Part shown: positions 38,157 to 46,046 of the stretch, piece by piece
Numbering within the stretch: the first letter of the stretch is position 1
Layout of the letters: every line of letters begins with the position of its first letter
Assembly: GCA_047600785.1 (NCBI GenBank)
Contig: JASGKH010000001.1
Location: forward strand, 310,001 to 374,000
DNA: 64,000 nt
Reading direction: 5' to 3'
Origin: Breznakibacter sp047600785
Lineage (GTDB): Bacteria; Bacteroidota; Bacteroidia; Bacteroidales; Marinilabiliaceae
The notes under the pieces: generated by a model
The model's database searches: none
Told to the model about the DNA's origin: nothing
The model's input: only the letters and a program-made list of their open reading frames with translations
Position numbers and translations under genes: made by a program

Positions 38157-38386
38157 CTTTCAAAAGCTTCGCCATGCGATTGAAATGCATGGCTTGTATG
38201 CAACAAACGAAGGCGAATGGTGAAGTATATTTTTAATGAACAGGGGAAAATACTGATCTACACTGTCTGGTAAATTAGCTTTAAGCTAATGGTGATGATT
38301 TTTCAGGTAAATAATTGAAAATTGGACTTCCCAACAAAAAGGTATGTAAATATAAAATGGTGTTACTTGTTAAGCATCCGAATTTT

Positions 38387-38395
38387 TAACTTTGC
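38387..38395 (+). promoter_or_regulatory. -7 promoter element of the PBP1A gene
   Basis: TAACTTTGC fits TAnnTTTGY; a TTG lies 17 nt upstream. The start codon is 20 bp downstream. Confidence 0.5.
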
Positions 38396-38414
38396 GCTTT
38401 AAAAATGATTTCCC

Positions 38415-40781
38415 ATGGCCCAAAATACCAATAGCTCCAAAGCCAGCAAAGCCAAATCGAATGACAATGCCTTATGGAAACGCAGGGCATTGATGTGGTC
38501 GTTGAGAATTGGAGCCGGTTTGCTGGTTGGATTCTTTCTTTTGGTTTTCTTTGTTTACATCGGCCTGTTCGGAAAAATTCCGTCGGTAGAGGATCTAAAG
38601 AAAATCGACAACCATTCCGCGTCACTGGTCTATTCGGTTGACGGGAAAATAATGGGGGGGTATTATTTGGAAAACCGTCAAACCATTGGGAACAAAGATA
38701 TATCGCCCTATGTGAAGGATGCGTTGATTGCCACCGAAGACAGCCGTTTTTTTGAACACAAGGGATTGGACTTTATTAGTTTGGGGCGGGTTATCGTCAA
38801 AACCATTTTTTTGGGGGACAAGGCCCAGGGCGGTGGTAGTACCATTAGCCAGCAATTGGCCAAAAACCTCTATCCCCGAAAAAAACTAGGGCCATTGTCA
38901 TTGTTGGTTAATAAGATCCGTGAGGCATTTATTGCTAGCCGTCTCGAAAAATCGTTCAACAAGGAAGAGATTCTTACCATGTACCTTAACACCGTGCCTT
39001 TTGGTGAGGATGTTTATGGCATTGAAGCGGCATCGCAACGTTTTTTCCAGAAACGATCACGTTTTCTCAATCCGGCCGAATCGGCCACATTGGTAGGGAT
39101 GCTGGCTGCCAACACGGCTTACAACCCGCGGTTGAATCCCGAAAAATCCCAAACCCGACGCAATACCGTGTTAAAAAGGATGCTCGACCAGGGATTTATC
39201 ACCCAGGACGAGTATGGGCAATGGCGAAATTTACCCGTTAGGATAGATTATAACCGCATCGATCAAAATACCGGCATTTCCCCCTATTTTCGTGAAAGGA
39301 TACGGATAAGAGTGGAAGAGATCTTGGCCGATAAATATGGTTCGGAATACGACATCCATACCGATGGGTTAAAGATTTACACCACCATCGACTCGCGTTT
39401 GCAAAGCTATGCCGATGCCGCCATGGCACGTCAAATGGCTGTTTTGCAAAAGGAATTTGACAAGCATTGGGAGAAAAAGGAGCCTTGGGCATCGCAGCCG
39501 CAAATTCTTAAAAGCGCCATCCGTAACAGCCGACGATACCAGTCGCTGAAAGAACAAGGCTTGTCAGAGTCGGAGATCCAAAAGGAGATGGCAAGACCAG
39601 TGCGCATGAACGTCCTTACTGCTGACGGAGAGAAGGTGGTAACCATGAGTCCGGTCGATTCGGTGAAACATTACCTGAAAATTATGAATGTAGGCTTTGT
39701 GGCCATGGATTCGAGGAGCGGCTATATATTGGCATGGGTCGGCGGCGTCAGCCACAAAGCGTTCCAATTTGACCATGTGACATCGCGACGTCAAGTAGGT
39801 AGTACTTTCAAGCCCTTTGTGTATGCCACAGCATTACTTAACGGACTGGAACCCTGTAATTTCATTGCCAATGAGCGTAAGGTATACGACAATTATAACG
39901 ATTGGTCGCCCGGTAACTCGAACAACGAGTACGGAGGTTACTATTCGCTAAAAGGAGGGCTGGCCAATTCCGTCAACACTGTTGCCGCTGAATTGATCAT
40001 GAAAACAGGTCCCGATGCAGTGGTCGATTTGGCGGAAGCCATGGGTATTGAATCCAGTATTCCTGCTTACCCCAGCATTGCATTGGGTACTGCCGACTTA
40101 TCGTTGTATGAAATGGTACGTGCCTATGCCCCGTTTGTCAACGGCGGTTATAAAATAGAACCGGTAGGGTTGTTGAAAATAGAGGACAGCCATGGAAAAG
40201 TGTTGTATCAATATAAACCGTCCGGCGAAAAAGAACAGGTCATTGATCCCGAAGTGGCCCAAATGATGGTAGAGATGATGAAAGGGGTGATTGAGCAGGG
40301 TACCGGGAAATCGCTCCGTTCGGTATATGGGCTGATGGGAGATGTGGCCGGGAAGACCGGAACTACCCAGGACAATACGGACGGTTGGTTTATTGGTTGT
40401 ACCCCCGGTATGGTGGCCGGTGCCTGGGTGGGGAACGACGTACCTTCCATCCGATTTCGGAGTACGGCGTTGGGACAGGGTGCCCATACCGCTATGCCCA
40501 TTTATGGTATGTTTGTAAATCGTGTGGAACGCGATCCCCGTTTCCAAAAGTATGCCGGGGGGTATTTCCCTGCGTTGCCCGATTATTTGACGGGCAAATT
40601 CGATTGTGAATATTACTCGCTGAACGACCCCAATGGCGGTTTCTTTGACCGTCTTTTCGACAAACCCCACAAAGTAGAGACGCCCAAAGAGATGAACGAA
40701 GGCAAATCCGATGCTTCCCGTTCGGACAAAGACAAACAGTCATTACTTGATCGGATGAGGGATATTTTTAAGAAAAAGTAA
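38415..40781 (+). CDS. class A penicillin-binding protein (PBP1A type)
   Basis: 788-aa bifunctional peptidoglycan synthase with one N-terminal membrane helix (about residues 30-55). The glycosyltransferase (GT51) domain has EDSRFFEHKGLD and GGSTISQQLAKNLYPRKK (residues about 100-270). The transpeptidase domain has GSTFKPFVYATAL with the acylated Ser near 462, the SxN motif SVNTVAAEL, and the KTGTTQDNTDGWFIG box near residue 644. All motifs are present, so both activities are expected. The C-terminal tail is rich in charged residues (KSDASRSDKDKQ). It polymerises and cross-links peptidoglycan in the periplasm. Confidence 0.95.
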   Translation: MAQNTNSSKASKAKSNDNALWKRRALMWSLRIGAGLLVGFFLLVFFVYIGLFGKIPSVEDLKKIDNHSASLVYSVDGKIMGGYYLENRQTIGNKDISPYVKDALIATEDSRFFEHKGLDFISLGRVIVKTIFLGDKAQGGGSTISQQLAKNLYPRKKLGPLSLLVNKIREAFIASRLEKSFNKEEILTMYLNTVPFGEDVYGIEAASQRFFQKRSRFLNPAESATLVGMLAANTAYNPRLNPEKSQTRRNTVLKRMLDQGFITQDEYGQWRNLPVRIDYNRIDQNTGISPYFRERIRIRVEEILADKYGSEYDIHTDGLKIYTTIDSRLQSYADAAMARQMAVLQKEFDKHWEKKEPWASQPQILKSAIRNSRRYQSLKEQGLSESEIQKEMARPVRMNVLTADGEKVVTMSPVDSVKHYLKIMNVGFVAMDSRSGYILAWVGGVSHKAFQFDHVTSRRQVGSTFKPFVYATALLNGLEPCNFIANERKVYDNYNDWSPGNSNNEYGGYYSLKGGLANSVNTVAAELIMKTGPDAVVDLAEAMGIESSIPAYPSIALGTADLSLYEMVRAYAPFVNGGYKIEPVGLLKIEDSHGKVLYQYKPSGEKEQVIDPEVAQMMVEMMKGVIEQGTGKSLRSVYGLMGDVAGKTGTTQDNTDGWFIGCTPGMVAGAWVGNDVPSIRFRSTALGQGAHTAMPIYGMFVNRVERDPRFQKYAGGYFPALPDYLTGKFDCEYYSLNDPNGGFFDRLFDKPHKVETPKEMNEGKSDASRSDKDKQSLLDRMRDIFKKK

Positions 40782-40922
40782 AAAGGTGCAACGCCCGCCA
40801 TCATGGATTGAAAGATTATAGGATGTGGGCAGAAACCCATCGATGACACATCCGGATAGCGTTGATTTCCGAAATTTCGGCACCTATATCCATTTTGTCC
40901 TGATCTTCAACTCTTCGTGTGG

Positions 40923-41774
40923 TTATTCTGCGTGCCCAAATGCCTGGAGTACATCCTTCATATAAGTTTTAGAAACCGGTATCTCGATGGATTCGGGCGT
41001 ATCGAGTTCAAGTATTAAACCGTCCTTATCTTTTTTGACCAGTTTGACCCTGTTGATATTGACCATGAACGAACGGTGGCAACGGATAATATTCTGGCCC
41101 TCAAGCTCGGTTTCGATTCGCTTTAAACTATTGCGCAAAAGAAACTTAGTCGATTTGTCAAGCTTGGTGTAATATAAAGTCACATAATTGTCACTTCCCT
41201 GAAGGTAAAGCAAATCGGGGGGTTTGATCGAAATGCGCAAGGTTCCCTTTTCGTCTTTGAAAAGGACCATCGATTTCGAGGTTGTGGAATCGGCATCATT
41301 GCCCCGTATGGCTTTTAGCAACTTATCCTTGTCCCTCCACGAAAAATAAAGCCACATTACCGAATAGGGAAGCAGCAATACCAACGAGGTGTTGAGCATG
41401 GAATTGCGGAAAGTAATGTCCAAAGGACGTTGTTCTTTCAAAAACACCATTTCATAAAGGGTATAGAACGATGCCATGCTTAAGATCTCTACGGCAATCC
41501 AAGCCAAATATTGAAGAATGGTCAACCGTCCTCCGCGTTTGACGTAATGGTACATGATAATCCGGCTAATGGCTACCACCAACACTCCGGTAAGGATAAT
41601 ACCGCTTGACATGAGCAGCAATTCCCATTCTTCTTTGACATTCAGGAACGTTTTTATCCCAAAAGGCGCGTAAATGTTGATAAAGACCAATGCAAACGCC
41701 GCAGTCCAGATAATGAGGCGCGTGATGTTCTTTTTATCGGTCAGATACGCAGGCAGCTTTTGGCTAAGATCCAT
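40923..41774 (-). CDS. membrane-embedded LytTR-family transcriptional regulator
   Basis: 283-aa protein with four predicted transmembrane segments in the N-terminal half (about residues 18-40, 52-78, 84-110 and 122-145) and a C-terminal LytTR DNA-binding domain (about residues 180-280: DLLYLQGSDNYVTLYY, LRNSLKRIETEL, IIRCHRSFMVNINRVK). There is no receiver domain and no partner kinase, so the membrane part itself probably senses the signal. LytTR proteins usually bind two or three direct repeats about 20-21 bp apart. Exactly such an array (three repeats, 20-bp period) lies 80-130 bp upstream of the start. The open frame extends to 41819; the Met at 41774 begins the conserved protein. Confidence 0.88.
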   Translation of the reverse strand: MDLSQKLPAYLTDKKNITRLIIWTAAFALVFINIYAPFGIKTFLNVKEEWELLLMSSGIILTGVLVVAISRIIMYHYVKRGGRLTILQYLAWIAVEILSMASFYTLYEMVFLKEQRPLDITFRNSMLNTSLVLLLPYSVMWLYFSWRDKDKLLKAIRGNDADSTTSKSMVLFKDEKGTLRISIKPPDLLYLQGSDNYVTLYYTKLDKSTKFLLRNSLKRIETELEGQNIIRCHRSFMVNINRVKLVKKDKDGLILELDTPESIEIPVSKTYMKDVLQAFGHAE

Positions 41775-41850
41775 GGTGGTTTTTTTGGCAACGTAAAAGT
41801 ATAAATAAATATTCAGCACCCAAATGGGTTTTTTGACAGGACTACTTTGG

Positions 41851-41903
41851 CGGATTTCACCCCAGAATAAGAAATTTCGCCCCTCGATAGCGGATTTCGA
41901 CCC
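41851..41903. repeat. three direct repeats at exact 20-bp period, candidate LytTR operator
   Basis: CGGATTTCACCCC (41851-41863), GAAATTTCGCCCC (41871-41883) and CGGATTTCGACCC (41891-41903). All share ATTTC and the final CCC; start-to-start distance is 20 bp both times. The minus-strand reading is GGGnnGAAAT. The helical phasing matches LytTR-binding arrays of known systems. They lie between the LytTR gene and a plus-strand -7 element, 21 bp before it. Confidence 0.6.
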
Positions 41904-41924
41904 TAAGGGAAGGCCTTAACCACA

Positions 41925-41933
41925 TAAATTTGT
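41925..41933 (+). promoter_or_regulatory. -7-like element without -33 box after the repeat array
   Basis: TAAATTTGT fits TAnnTTTGY. No TTTG is at the expected upstream distance; the third repeat ends where a -33 box should begin. This is the arrangement expected for an activator-dependent promoter reading to the right. Confidence 0.4.
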
Positions 41934-41937
41934 ACAG

Positions 41938-42006
41938 ATGGGATGGGTTTTGTTTGTTTGCATCATCAAACGGAACGGTATGGAAAATTTCCGCATGGCT
42001 GTTTGA
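41938..42006 (+). CDS. possible 22-codon micropeptide
   Basis: ATG GGA TGG GTT ... TGA encodes MGWVLFVCIIKRNGMENFRM plus AV: a hydrophobic N-terminal half and a charged C-terminal half. It would have almost no 5' leader if transcription starts near 41940. Nothing beyond position supports translation. Confidence 0.15.
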   Translation: MGWVLFVCIIKRNGMENFRMAV

Positions 42007-42102
42007 TGTAAATACGACCCGTTTGGGCTATTACCTGTGAAATTTAATCCCTAAGTGGTTGTTCATTTTCTTCAGGGGGGCAACGGCCCCCCTTCATTTT
42101 TT
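41940..42102 (+). ncRNA. candidate small RNA between LytTR and SMR genes
   Basis: About 160 nt from the predicted start after the -7 element to the terminator. It can form a long stem: CATCAAAC (41964-41971) pairs with GTTTGATG (42001-42008), and inside it CGGAA (41971-41975) pairs with TTCCG (41989-41993). A small CCC/GGG hairpin follows (near 42018-42027), then the strong terminator. No conventional gene lies on this strand here, so the terminator has no other obvious purpose. Alternative: an untranslated leader of something lost. Confidence 0.4.
42075..42102 (+). terminator. strong orphan intrinsic terminator (plus strand)
   Basis: GGGGGGC (42075-42081) pairs with GCCCCCC (42086-42092), loop AACG, followed by TTCATTTTTT. 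The minus-strand side has no T-tract, so it works only to the right, where no annotated gene is read. The nearest plus-strand gene upstream is PBP1A, 1.3 kb away. Confidence 0.7.
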
Positions 42103-42212
42103 ATCCAATAAGGAAATGGAAATTTAGGATTAGCATTGGCCGTCTGTTCCCTACATGACTATATTTTAATGCAGCCATTGCAGGATACAAGTCCCTGGTT
42201 CCCCGTCGTACC

Positions 42213-42267
42213 ACAATAATTGTAGTGCCGTTGCCATGTGGATGCGGCAACGTTTCATCATGAAACG
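42213..42267. repeat. cluster of three inverted repeats downstream of the SMR gene
   Basis: ACAATAATTGT (42213-42223); CGTTGCC (42229-42235) with GGCAACG (42246-42252); and CGTTTCATCATGAAACG (42251-42267), the last two sharing two bases. No T-tract follows on either strand. They lie in the 230-bp gap after the SMR stop, which otherwise holds no gene. Confidence 0.45.
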
Positions 42268-42333
42268 ATGAATGCGGAAATTTAACAGGTGGAGGTTTCA
42301 ATACTCTGTAATCTCGCGTATCATTCCATCTTT

Positions 42334-42660
42334 TTAGTGGGACACCGATTTCAATCCCACAATGGAACCAATAAGCGTGGCGAGAAAAAATATCCGCCAA
42401 AAGTTGATTGGGTCCTTGAACACAAAAACTCCCATTAATACAGTTCCTACGGCCCCGATTCCCGTCCAGATCGCATATGCGGTTCCTATTGGAATGCTTT
42501 GGATGGCTTTGACCAATAACAACATGCTTATGGTGAGCGATATGAGAAATCCTGCAATCCACCAATATGCTTCGGTGCCGGAAGTCTCTTTGGCTTTTCC
42601 AAGACACGATGCAAAGCCCACTTCAAACACGCCTGCCAATATTAAAATAATCCAGTTCAT
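42334..42660 (-). CDS. small multidrug resistance family transporter (SugE/Gdx type)
   Basis: 108-aa protein with four transmembrane helices, full length for the SMR family, which works as an antiparallel dimer. AGVFEVGFA carries the essential Glu13, and GTAYAIWTGIGAVGTVLMG is characteristic of the SugE/Gdx branch, whose members export guanidinium or quaternary ammonium compounds. No guanidine riboswitch is seen upstream. It follows a Crp/Fnr-type gene by 70 bp on the same strand, which may regulate it. Confidence 0.88.
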   Translation of the reverse strand: MNWIILILAGVFEVGFASCLGKAKETSGTEAYWWIAGFLISLTISMLLLVKAIQSIPIGTAYAIWTGIGAVGTVLMGVFVFKDPINFWRIFFLATLIGSIVGLKSVSH

Positions 42661-42730
42661 CCTTCACTTTTTTTGGCAAAGGTCGTCAATTGGCCCGAAA
42701 GGGGATTTTACAATTGTTAAAAAAGGCCTG

Positions 42731-43303
42731 TTATCTGATCCCAGCTCTTATTCGGCTTAGGCTGACTTGAGTGATGCCTAAATAAGAGGCAATATGTCCT
42801 AGTTGGACCCGTTGAACTAAATCGGGATTGTCTCTTAACAAATCGTTATAACGTTCTGTGGCCGTACGAAACTGGCGGGAAATAAATCTTTCTTCTGTTT
42901 TTATGAGTTCTTGTTCCGCAAATTTTCGTCCCCAATTGGCAATGTGTATGTCGGAGGCAAAGAACCGTTGCAGTTCCGTGGTCCCTAATTGGTATAGCTG
43001 GCAATTCTCCAACAATTCCACATTCTCGTACCCTCTTTGGCCGGTAACATAACTTTTCATCGAGATCACGGTGTCACCTTCTTTGCCAAACCAAAAAGTA
43101 ATTTCGTTGTCGGTTGAATTGGAGTAAGCACGAACGATTCCCCGTTTGATAAAGTAGATGCTGGTCTCGATTTTATCGGCTTTCAGCAAAACATGGCCCT
43201 TGGGTAAGACGATTTCGGTCACGTTCTCTCTGAGCATCTGCTTGGATGCCGGAGGAAGCATGTATATTTGGTCGAGGATGAGGTTGATGTCCATCGGGAA
43301 CAA
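42731..43303 (-). CDS. Crp/Fnr-family transcriptional regulator
   Basis: 190-aa regulator. The N-terminal cyclic-nucleotide-binding beta-barrel (about residues 20-125) contains LPKGHVLLKADKIETSIYFIKRGIVRAY, followed by a helix and the helix-turn-helix QLGHIASYLGITQVSLSRIRAGIR at the very end. There is no cluster of cysteines, so it is not an oxygen-sensing Fnr type. The ligand is unknown. The downstream SMR gene on the same strand is the most likely target by position. Such regulator-plus-exporter pairs are common in Bacteroidota. Confidence 0.88.
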   Translation of the reverse strand: MFPMDINLILDQIYMLPPASKQMLRENVTEIVLPKGHVLLKADKIETSIYFIKRGIVRAYSNSTDNEITFWFGKEGDTVISMKSYVTGQRGYENVELLENCQLYQLGTTELQRFFASDIHIANWGRKFAEQELIKTEERFISRQFRTATERYNDLLRDNPDLVQRVQLGHIASYLGITQVSLSRIRAGIR

Positions 43304-43335
43304 TGTGTTAAAGGCGGCTTCGTATCTGTCCTTGT

Positions 43336-43959
43336 TTAATTGTTCGTCTGTGTGAGCCCTTCAAAATCAAATCCTTCCAGATAAGCTATCTTCCATTGGA
43401 AGTCCGTTTTTTTAACAATGATCTGGTATTTGAAATTCTTGCTCCACTCCGATTTCCCCCAGGTCCAGGTGAGGGTAGCCAAATGGGGTTCCATCCGATC
43501 GTATTTGAATTCGATCAAGTCCCAGGGGTTGTCATACGGATAGTCCTGACAATTGCACCACATGTTAGTGTTGTTTCCAAATGGAGGCATATCACCTACA
43601 AACCACACCAACTCTCCGTTTCTGAGTTTCTGGTCAATGGTTTGTACAATTCGTTTGTAATTATCCAGAAATTCGTCGGCAAAAAAGTTGGATCCTTTTA
43701 GGATTGCAATCCCTCTCTCTAGTTCGTTTAGATCCAATCCCACATATATACTATCGAAGGGGTCGGGAATAGGGGTAAATCCGATATTTGTATCATTGGC
43801 TTCCTGCCATTTGTAGAAGTTGCGGACCAGTTGTTCGATCGCTTTTTTGTCTTCATCAAAACCTTCCGACGGATCATCTATTGGCTTGGCGGATCTGGGG
43901 TTACAGGCAATGGGAGCAAGGCAGAGAATGAATATGGCAAAAATCGAAATGGATTTCAT
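43336..43959 (-). CDS. hypothetical lipoprotein
   Basis: 207-aa protein with a signal peptide and lipobox LAPIAC (Cys19). The mature part begins with a helix (DKKAIEQLVRNFYKWQEAND) and ends in beta-rich segments (FKYQIIVKKTDFQWKIAYLEGFDF), an order that resembles NTF2-like or DUF3828-type proteins; I cannot assign it firmly. Two cysteines in MWCNCQDYP may form a disulfide. It is upstream of the Crp gene on the same strand. Function unknown. Confidence 0.7.
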   Translation of the reverse strand: MKSISIFAIFILCLAPIACNPRSAKPIDDPSEGFDEDKKAIEQLVRNFYKWQEANDTNIGFTPIPDPFDSIYVGLDLNELERGIAILKGSNFFADEFLDNYKRIVQTIDQKLRNGELVWFVGDMPPFGNNTNMWCNCQDYPYDNPWDLIEFKYDRMEPHLATLTWTWGKSEWSKNFKYQIIVKKTDFQWKIAYLEGFDFEGLTQTNN

Positions 43960-44190
43960 CCGTTAAAATTTTATATTCTATTGACCAGATGGAATATCCG
44001 TGTTGTTGATCTTATTTTCCCGAATGTTGCAAATCGGCAACATGGATATCTTATGGTACGAAATTGATCTTGTAATGCACAATTCTTTTATTGTCCGGAT
44101 TTTTCAGATCATGATAAACCTCTGTGTGTTTGATCTGTCGGAGTTGCATTTGGAGAACGAAAATAGCATTTATCTTTCCAGCCTGGCTTT

Positions 44191-45132
44191 CTACAGGGAA
44201 AAATTGTTTTCAGCGGCCATTATCTTTCTTTTCCAAAGGGTTCCATTTTTTATTATCTGCTTGGTCAGTTCCCCTTCATGGACCAGCTTCTCCAGCAATT
44301 CTTCACTTTGGGACGGGGTCAGGTCGCTTAATTCAGCAAACTCCCTCAGTGTCTGGGTAGGGTATATTTTGAACAGATGTTCCCAGTTTTTGCTGTAATT
44401 GCTTCTAGGGGCGTTGGGGCAAACTTTGGCAATGGTGCTTTCGAACACGGAATAGGGTTTGAAACCATAAATGTATTCTTTATGCCCCGAGTTGTTGATT
44501 ACGAACAATGTTGGAAAACCTCTTACACCTATTTTCCGGGTAAGCTCTAAATCGGCGCGAAACAGTGTTACGGCCAAATCCGCTGAGTCGTGTTTTAGTT
44601 TTTCCGGACTTAGTCCGACAAGGGTTGCAGCGGTTGAAAGATGTTCCCAATGGGCAATATTCTTCTTTTCAAGGAAAACCATTTCCCTGATTATGCGAAG
44701 GAACCGGATGGCTTTTGTGGAATCCTGCATTTGAGCAGCTTTAAACGCAATAGAGGGAGGATAGGATGAATGTAACGGATCTTCGAGCCACACGTCGCCA
44801 TCGATGGGCATCTGATAGTACCGGCTTGCTTCGTCCCAATGATGGGCCACATCCGATGGTTTGCTAATGCCTCCTTTTTGATAGTTCCAGTCGGGCAACA
44901 GGCCACCCATGCGGTATTCGATTTCGACACTTGTGCCGTATTCCAGCTTCAATTTTCTTAATTGGGGTTCAATAGCCCAACAAGCTGAACAAATCGGGTC
45001 GGTAAAATAAATGATGCGTACGGGTTTAGACTCCGAAGATAGTTTGTCACGGCTTTCGGCATAGAGATTGGTAGGGATTTCACACAATCCATGTTTCGGA
45101 TCACATAGAAGAGGGATGTTCGTTTTTTCCAT
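44191..45132 (-). CDS. DsbA-family thioredoxin-fold protein with extra C-terminal domain
   Basis: 313-aa cytoplasmic-type protein with no signal peptide. The thioredoxin motif is TDPICSACW (Cys48 and Cys51), the cis-Pro segment is VRGFPTLFV, and the inserted helical domain (residues 95-190) places it with FrnE/SpxH-like DsbA proteins. The last 60-70 residues (QTLREFAELSDLTPSQSEELLEKLVHEGELTK) look like a winged-helix or other small helical module and are unusual for the family. The open frame extends upstream to 45270; the Met at 45132 starts the conserved part. It could be a protease adaptor or redox protein; the C-terminal module makes a regulatory role possible. Confidence 0.8.
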   Translation of the reverse strand: MEKTNIPLLCDPKHGLCEIPTNLYAESRDKLSSESKPVRIIYFTDPICSACWAIEPQLRKLKLEYGTSVEIEYRMGGLLPDWNYQKGGISKPSDVAHHWDEASRYYQMPIDGDVWLEDPLHSSYPPSIAFKAAQMQDSTKAIRFLRIIREMVFLEKKNIAHWEHLSTAATLVGLSPEKLKHDSADLAVTLFRADLELTRKIGVRGFPTLFVINNSGHKEYIYGFKPYSVFESTIAKVCPNAPRSNYSKNWEHLFKIYPTQTLREFAELSDLTPSQSEELLEKLVHEGELTKQIIKNGTLWKRKIMAAENNFSL

Positions 45133-45257
45133 CTGGATATTTTGTTGGGACTGACGGCCAGAACTCCCAAGCAGTGATTGATGATTAAGGCACTTAATCT
45201 TATGTTGCTGCTTATCTGTTTGTTCTTTTGTACCGTCTTTATTGTCCAGTAAACATC

Positions 45258-45292
45258 TCGGGAGTTGCATTTGTTTCGATTGCGACTCCCGA
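45258..45292. repeat. 11-bp inverted repeat upstream of the DsbA-like gene
   Basis: TCGGGAGTTGC (45258-45268) and GCGACTCCCGA (45282-45292), one mismatch (G-U if transcribed from one strand), loop 13 nt. No T-tract follows. It lies 126-160 bp upstream of the DsbA-like start in a gap of about 360 bp without a gene. Confidence 0.5.
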
Positions 45293-45367
45293 AAGCGAAA
45301 AGGTACAATACAAAATTTGGATACAGGGCCTTTGCGGTTTTCCGCCTTAAAGAGGAGCTATTCCATT

Positions 45368-45384
45368 TGGAACAATTTGTTCCA
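45368..45384. promoter_or_regulatory. 17-bp palindrome, operator candidate
   Basis: TGGAACAATTTGTTCCA has perfect 8-bp arms around a single central base. Shape and length are those of dimeric HTH regulator sites. It is in the gap between the VOC gene and the DsbA-like gene. Confidence 0.5.
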
Positions 45385-45490
45385 GAGACATTGGGGAAGT
45401 TGGGAGGCGAGAGAAGAAATGTTCTTCAATGTGATCATAACGCAAGACCTTGTATTTCGAATATCGTTCACTTTAGAGGGGAAAGATTTT

Positions 45491-45880
45491 TCAAATGGTA
45501 ATTTCCACAATGTTGCCTTCTGGGTCTAGGACCACGCTTTCGTAATAACCATCGCCGGTGATGCGCGGCTCGCCGATTACACGATGCCCGTCGGCACGCA
45601 ACAGAAGGGTTAATTGGTCAACACGCTCCCGGCTCCCCACCGACATGGCAAAATGGATAATCCCAAACGTTTGCTGCTCGTGGTTAAGGAAACCGTCAGC
45701 AATATCGGAACGGTGCATCAATTCGAGCCGGCAACCATCGCGGAAACTCAAAAAATAGGATTGGAAATCTTTGGTTTTGTTGTGATACTTACTACTGGAA
45801 GTGGCCTCAAAATATGTCTCATAAAACATTCGTACTTTCTCCAAATCACGGACCCAAATGGCGATGTGTTCAATTCTCAT
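45491..45880 (-). CDS. VOC-family (glyoxalase-like) protein
   Basis: 129-aa protein with two beta-alpha-beta-beta-beta modules of the vicinal oxygen chelate fold. MRIEHIAIWVRDLEKVRMFYE gives the first metal-binding His (His5) and the family start, FGIIHFAMSVGS the second, and DPEGNIVEI the final Glu. It may be a dioxygenase, an isomerase or a resistance protein; the substrate cannot be inferred. Neighbouring genes do not help. Confidence 0.82.
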   Translation of the reverse strand: MRIEHIAIWVRDLEKVRMFYETYFEATSSSKYHNKTKDFQSYFLSFRDGCRLELMHRSDIADGFLNHEQQTFGIIHFAMSVGSRERVDQLTLLLRADGHRVIGEPRITGDGYYESVVLDPEGNIVEITI

Positions 45881-46046
45881 TCCACGTTGTATTTATGAGG
45901 GTTTATTTCTATTGCAAAGGCTGGAGATGGCACAAACATTCCGGTTATCGGGAAAGGGTTACGTAAGGTATTTGTTTTAGCTGAAGACAAACAATTATCT
46001 CTGTTTTAGTTGGTTAACAAATCGCTTTGTCTTTATTTCGTGGTAG

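Noticed and set aside
40869..40880. Palindrome CCGAAATTTCGG after the LytTR gene
   Set aside because: A perfect 12-bp palindrome, but short and downstream of the gene, with no second copy in register; not enough to call a LytTR site.
42075..42092. The AACG-loop hairpin near an SMR exporter as a guanidine-II (mini-ykkC) riboswitch
   Set aside because: It lies downstream of the SMR gene and on the opposite strand, is single, and has a terminator tail; a mini-ykkC element needs two ACGR-loop hairpins upstream of the gene.
42101..42607. Minus-strand open frame of 168 codons
   Set aside because: Lies across the SMR gene in another frame; the SMR protein is the clear coding frame.
44000..44398. 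Plus-strand open frame of 132 codons
   Set aside because: Overlaps the 3' part of the DsbA-like gene and has no recognisable feature.
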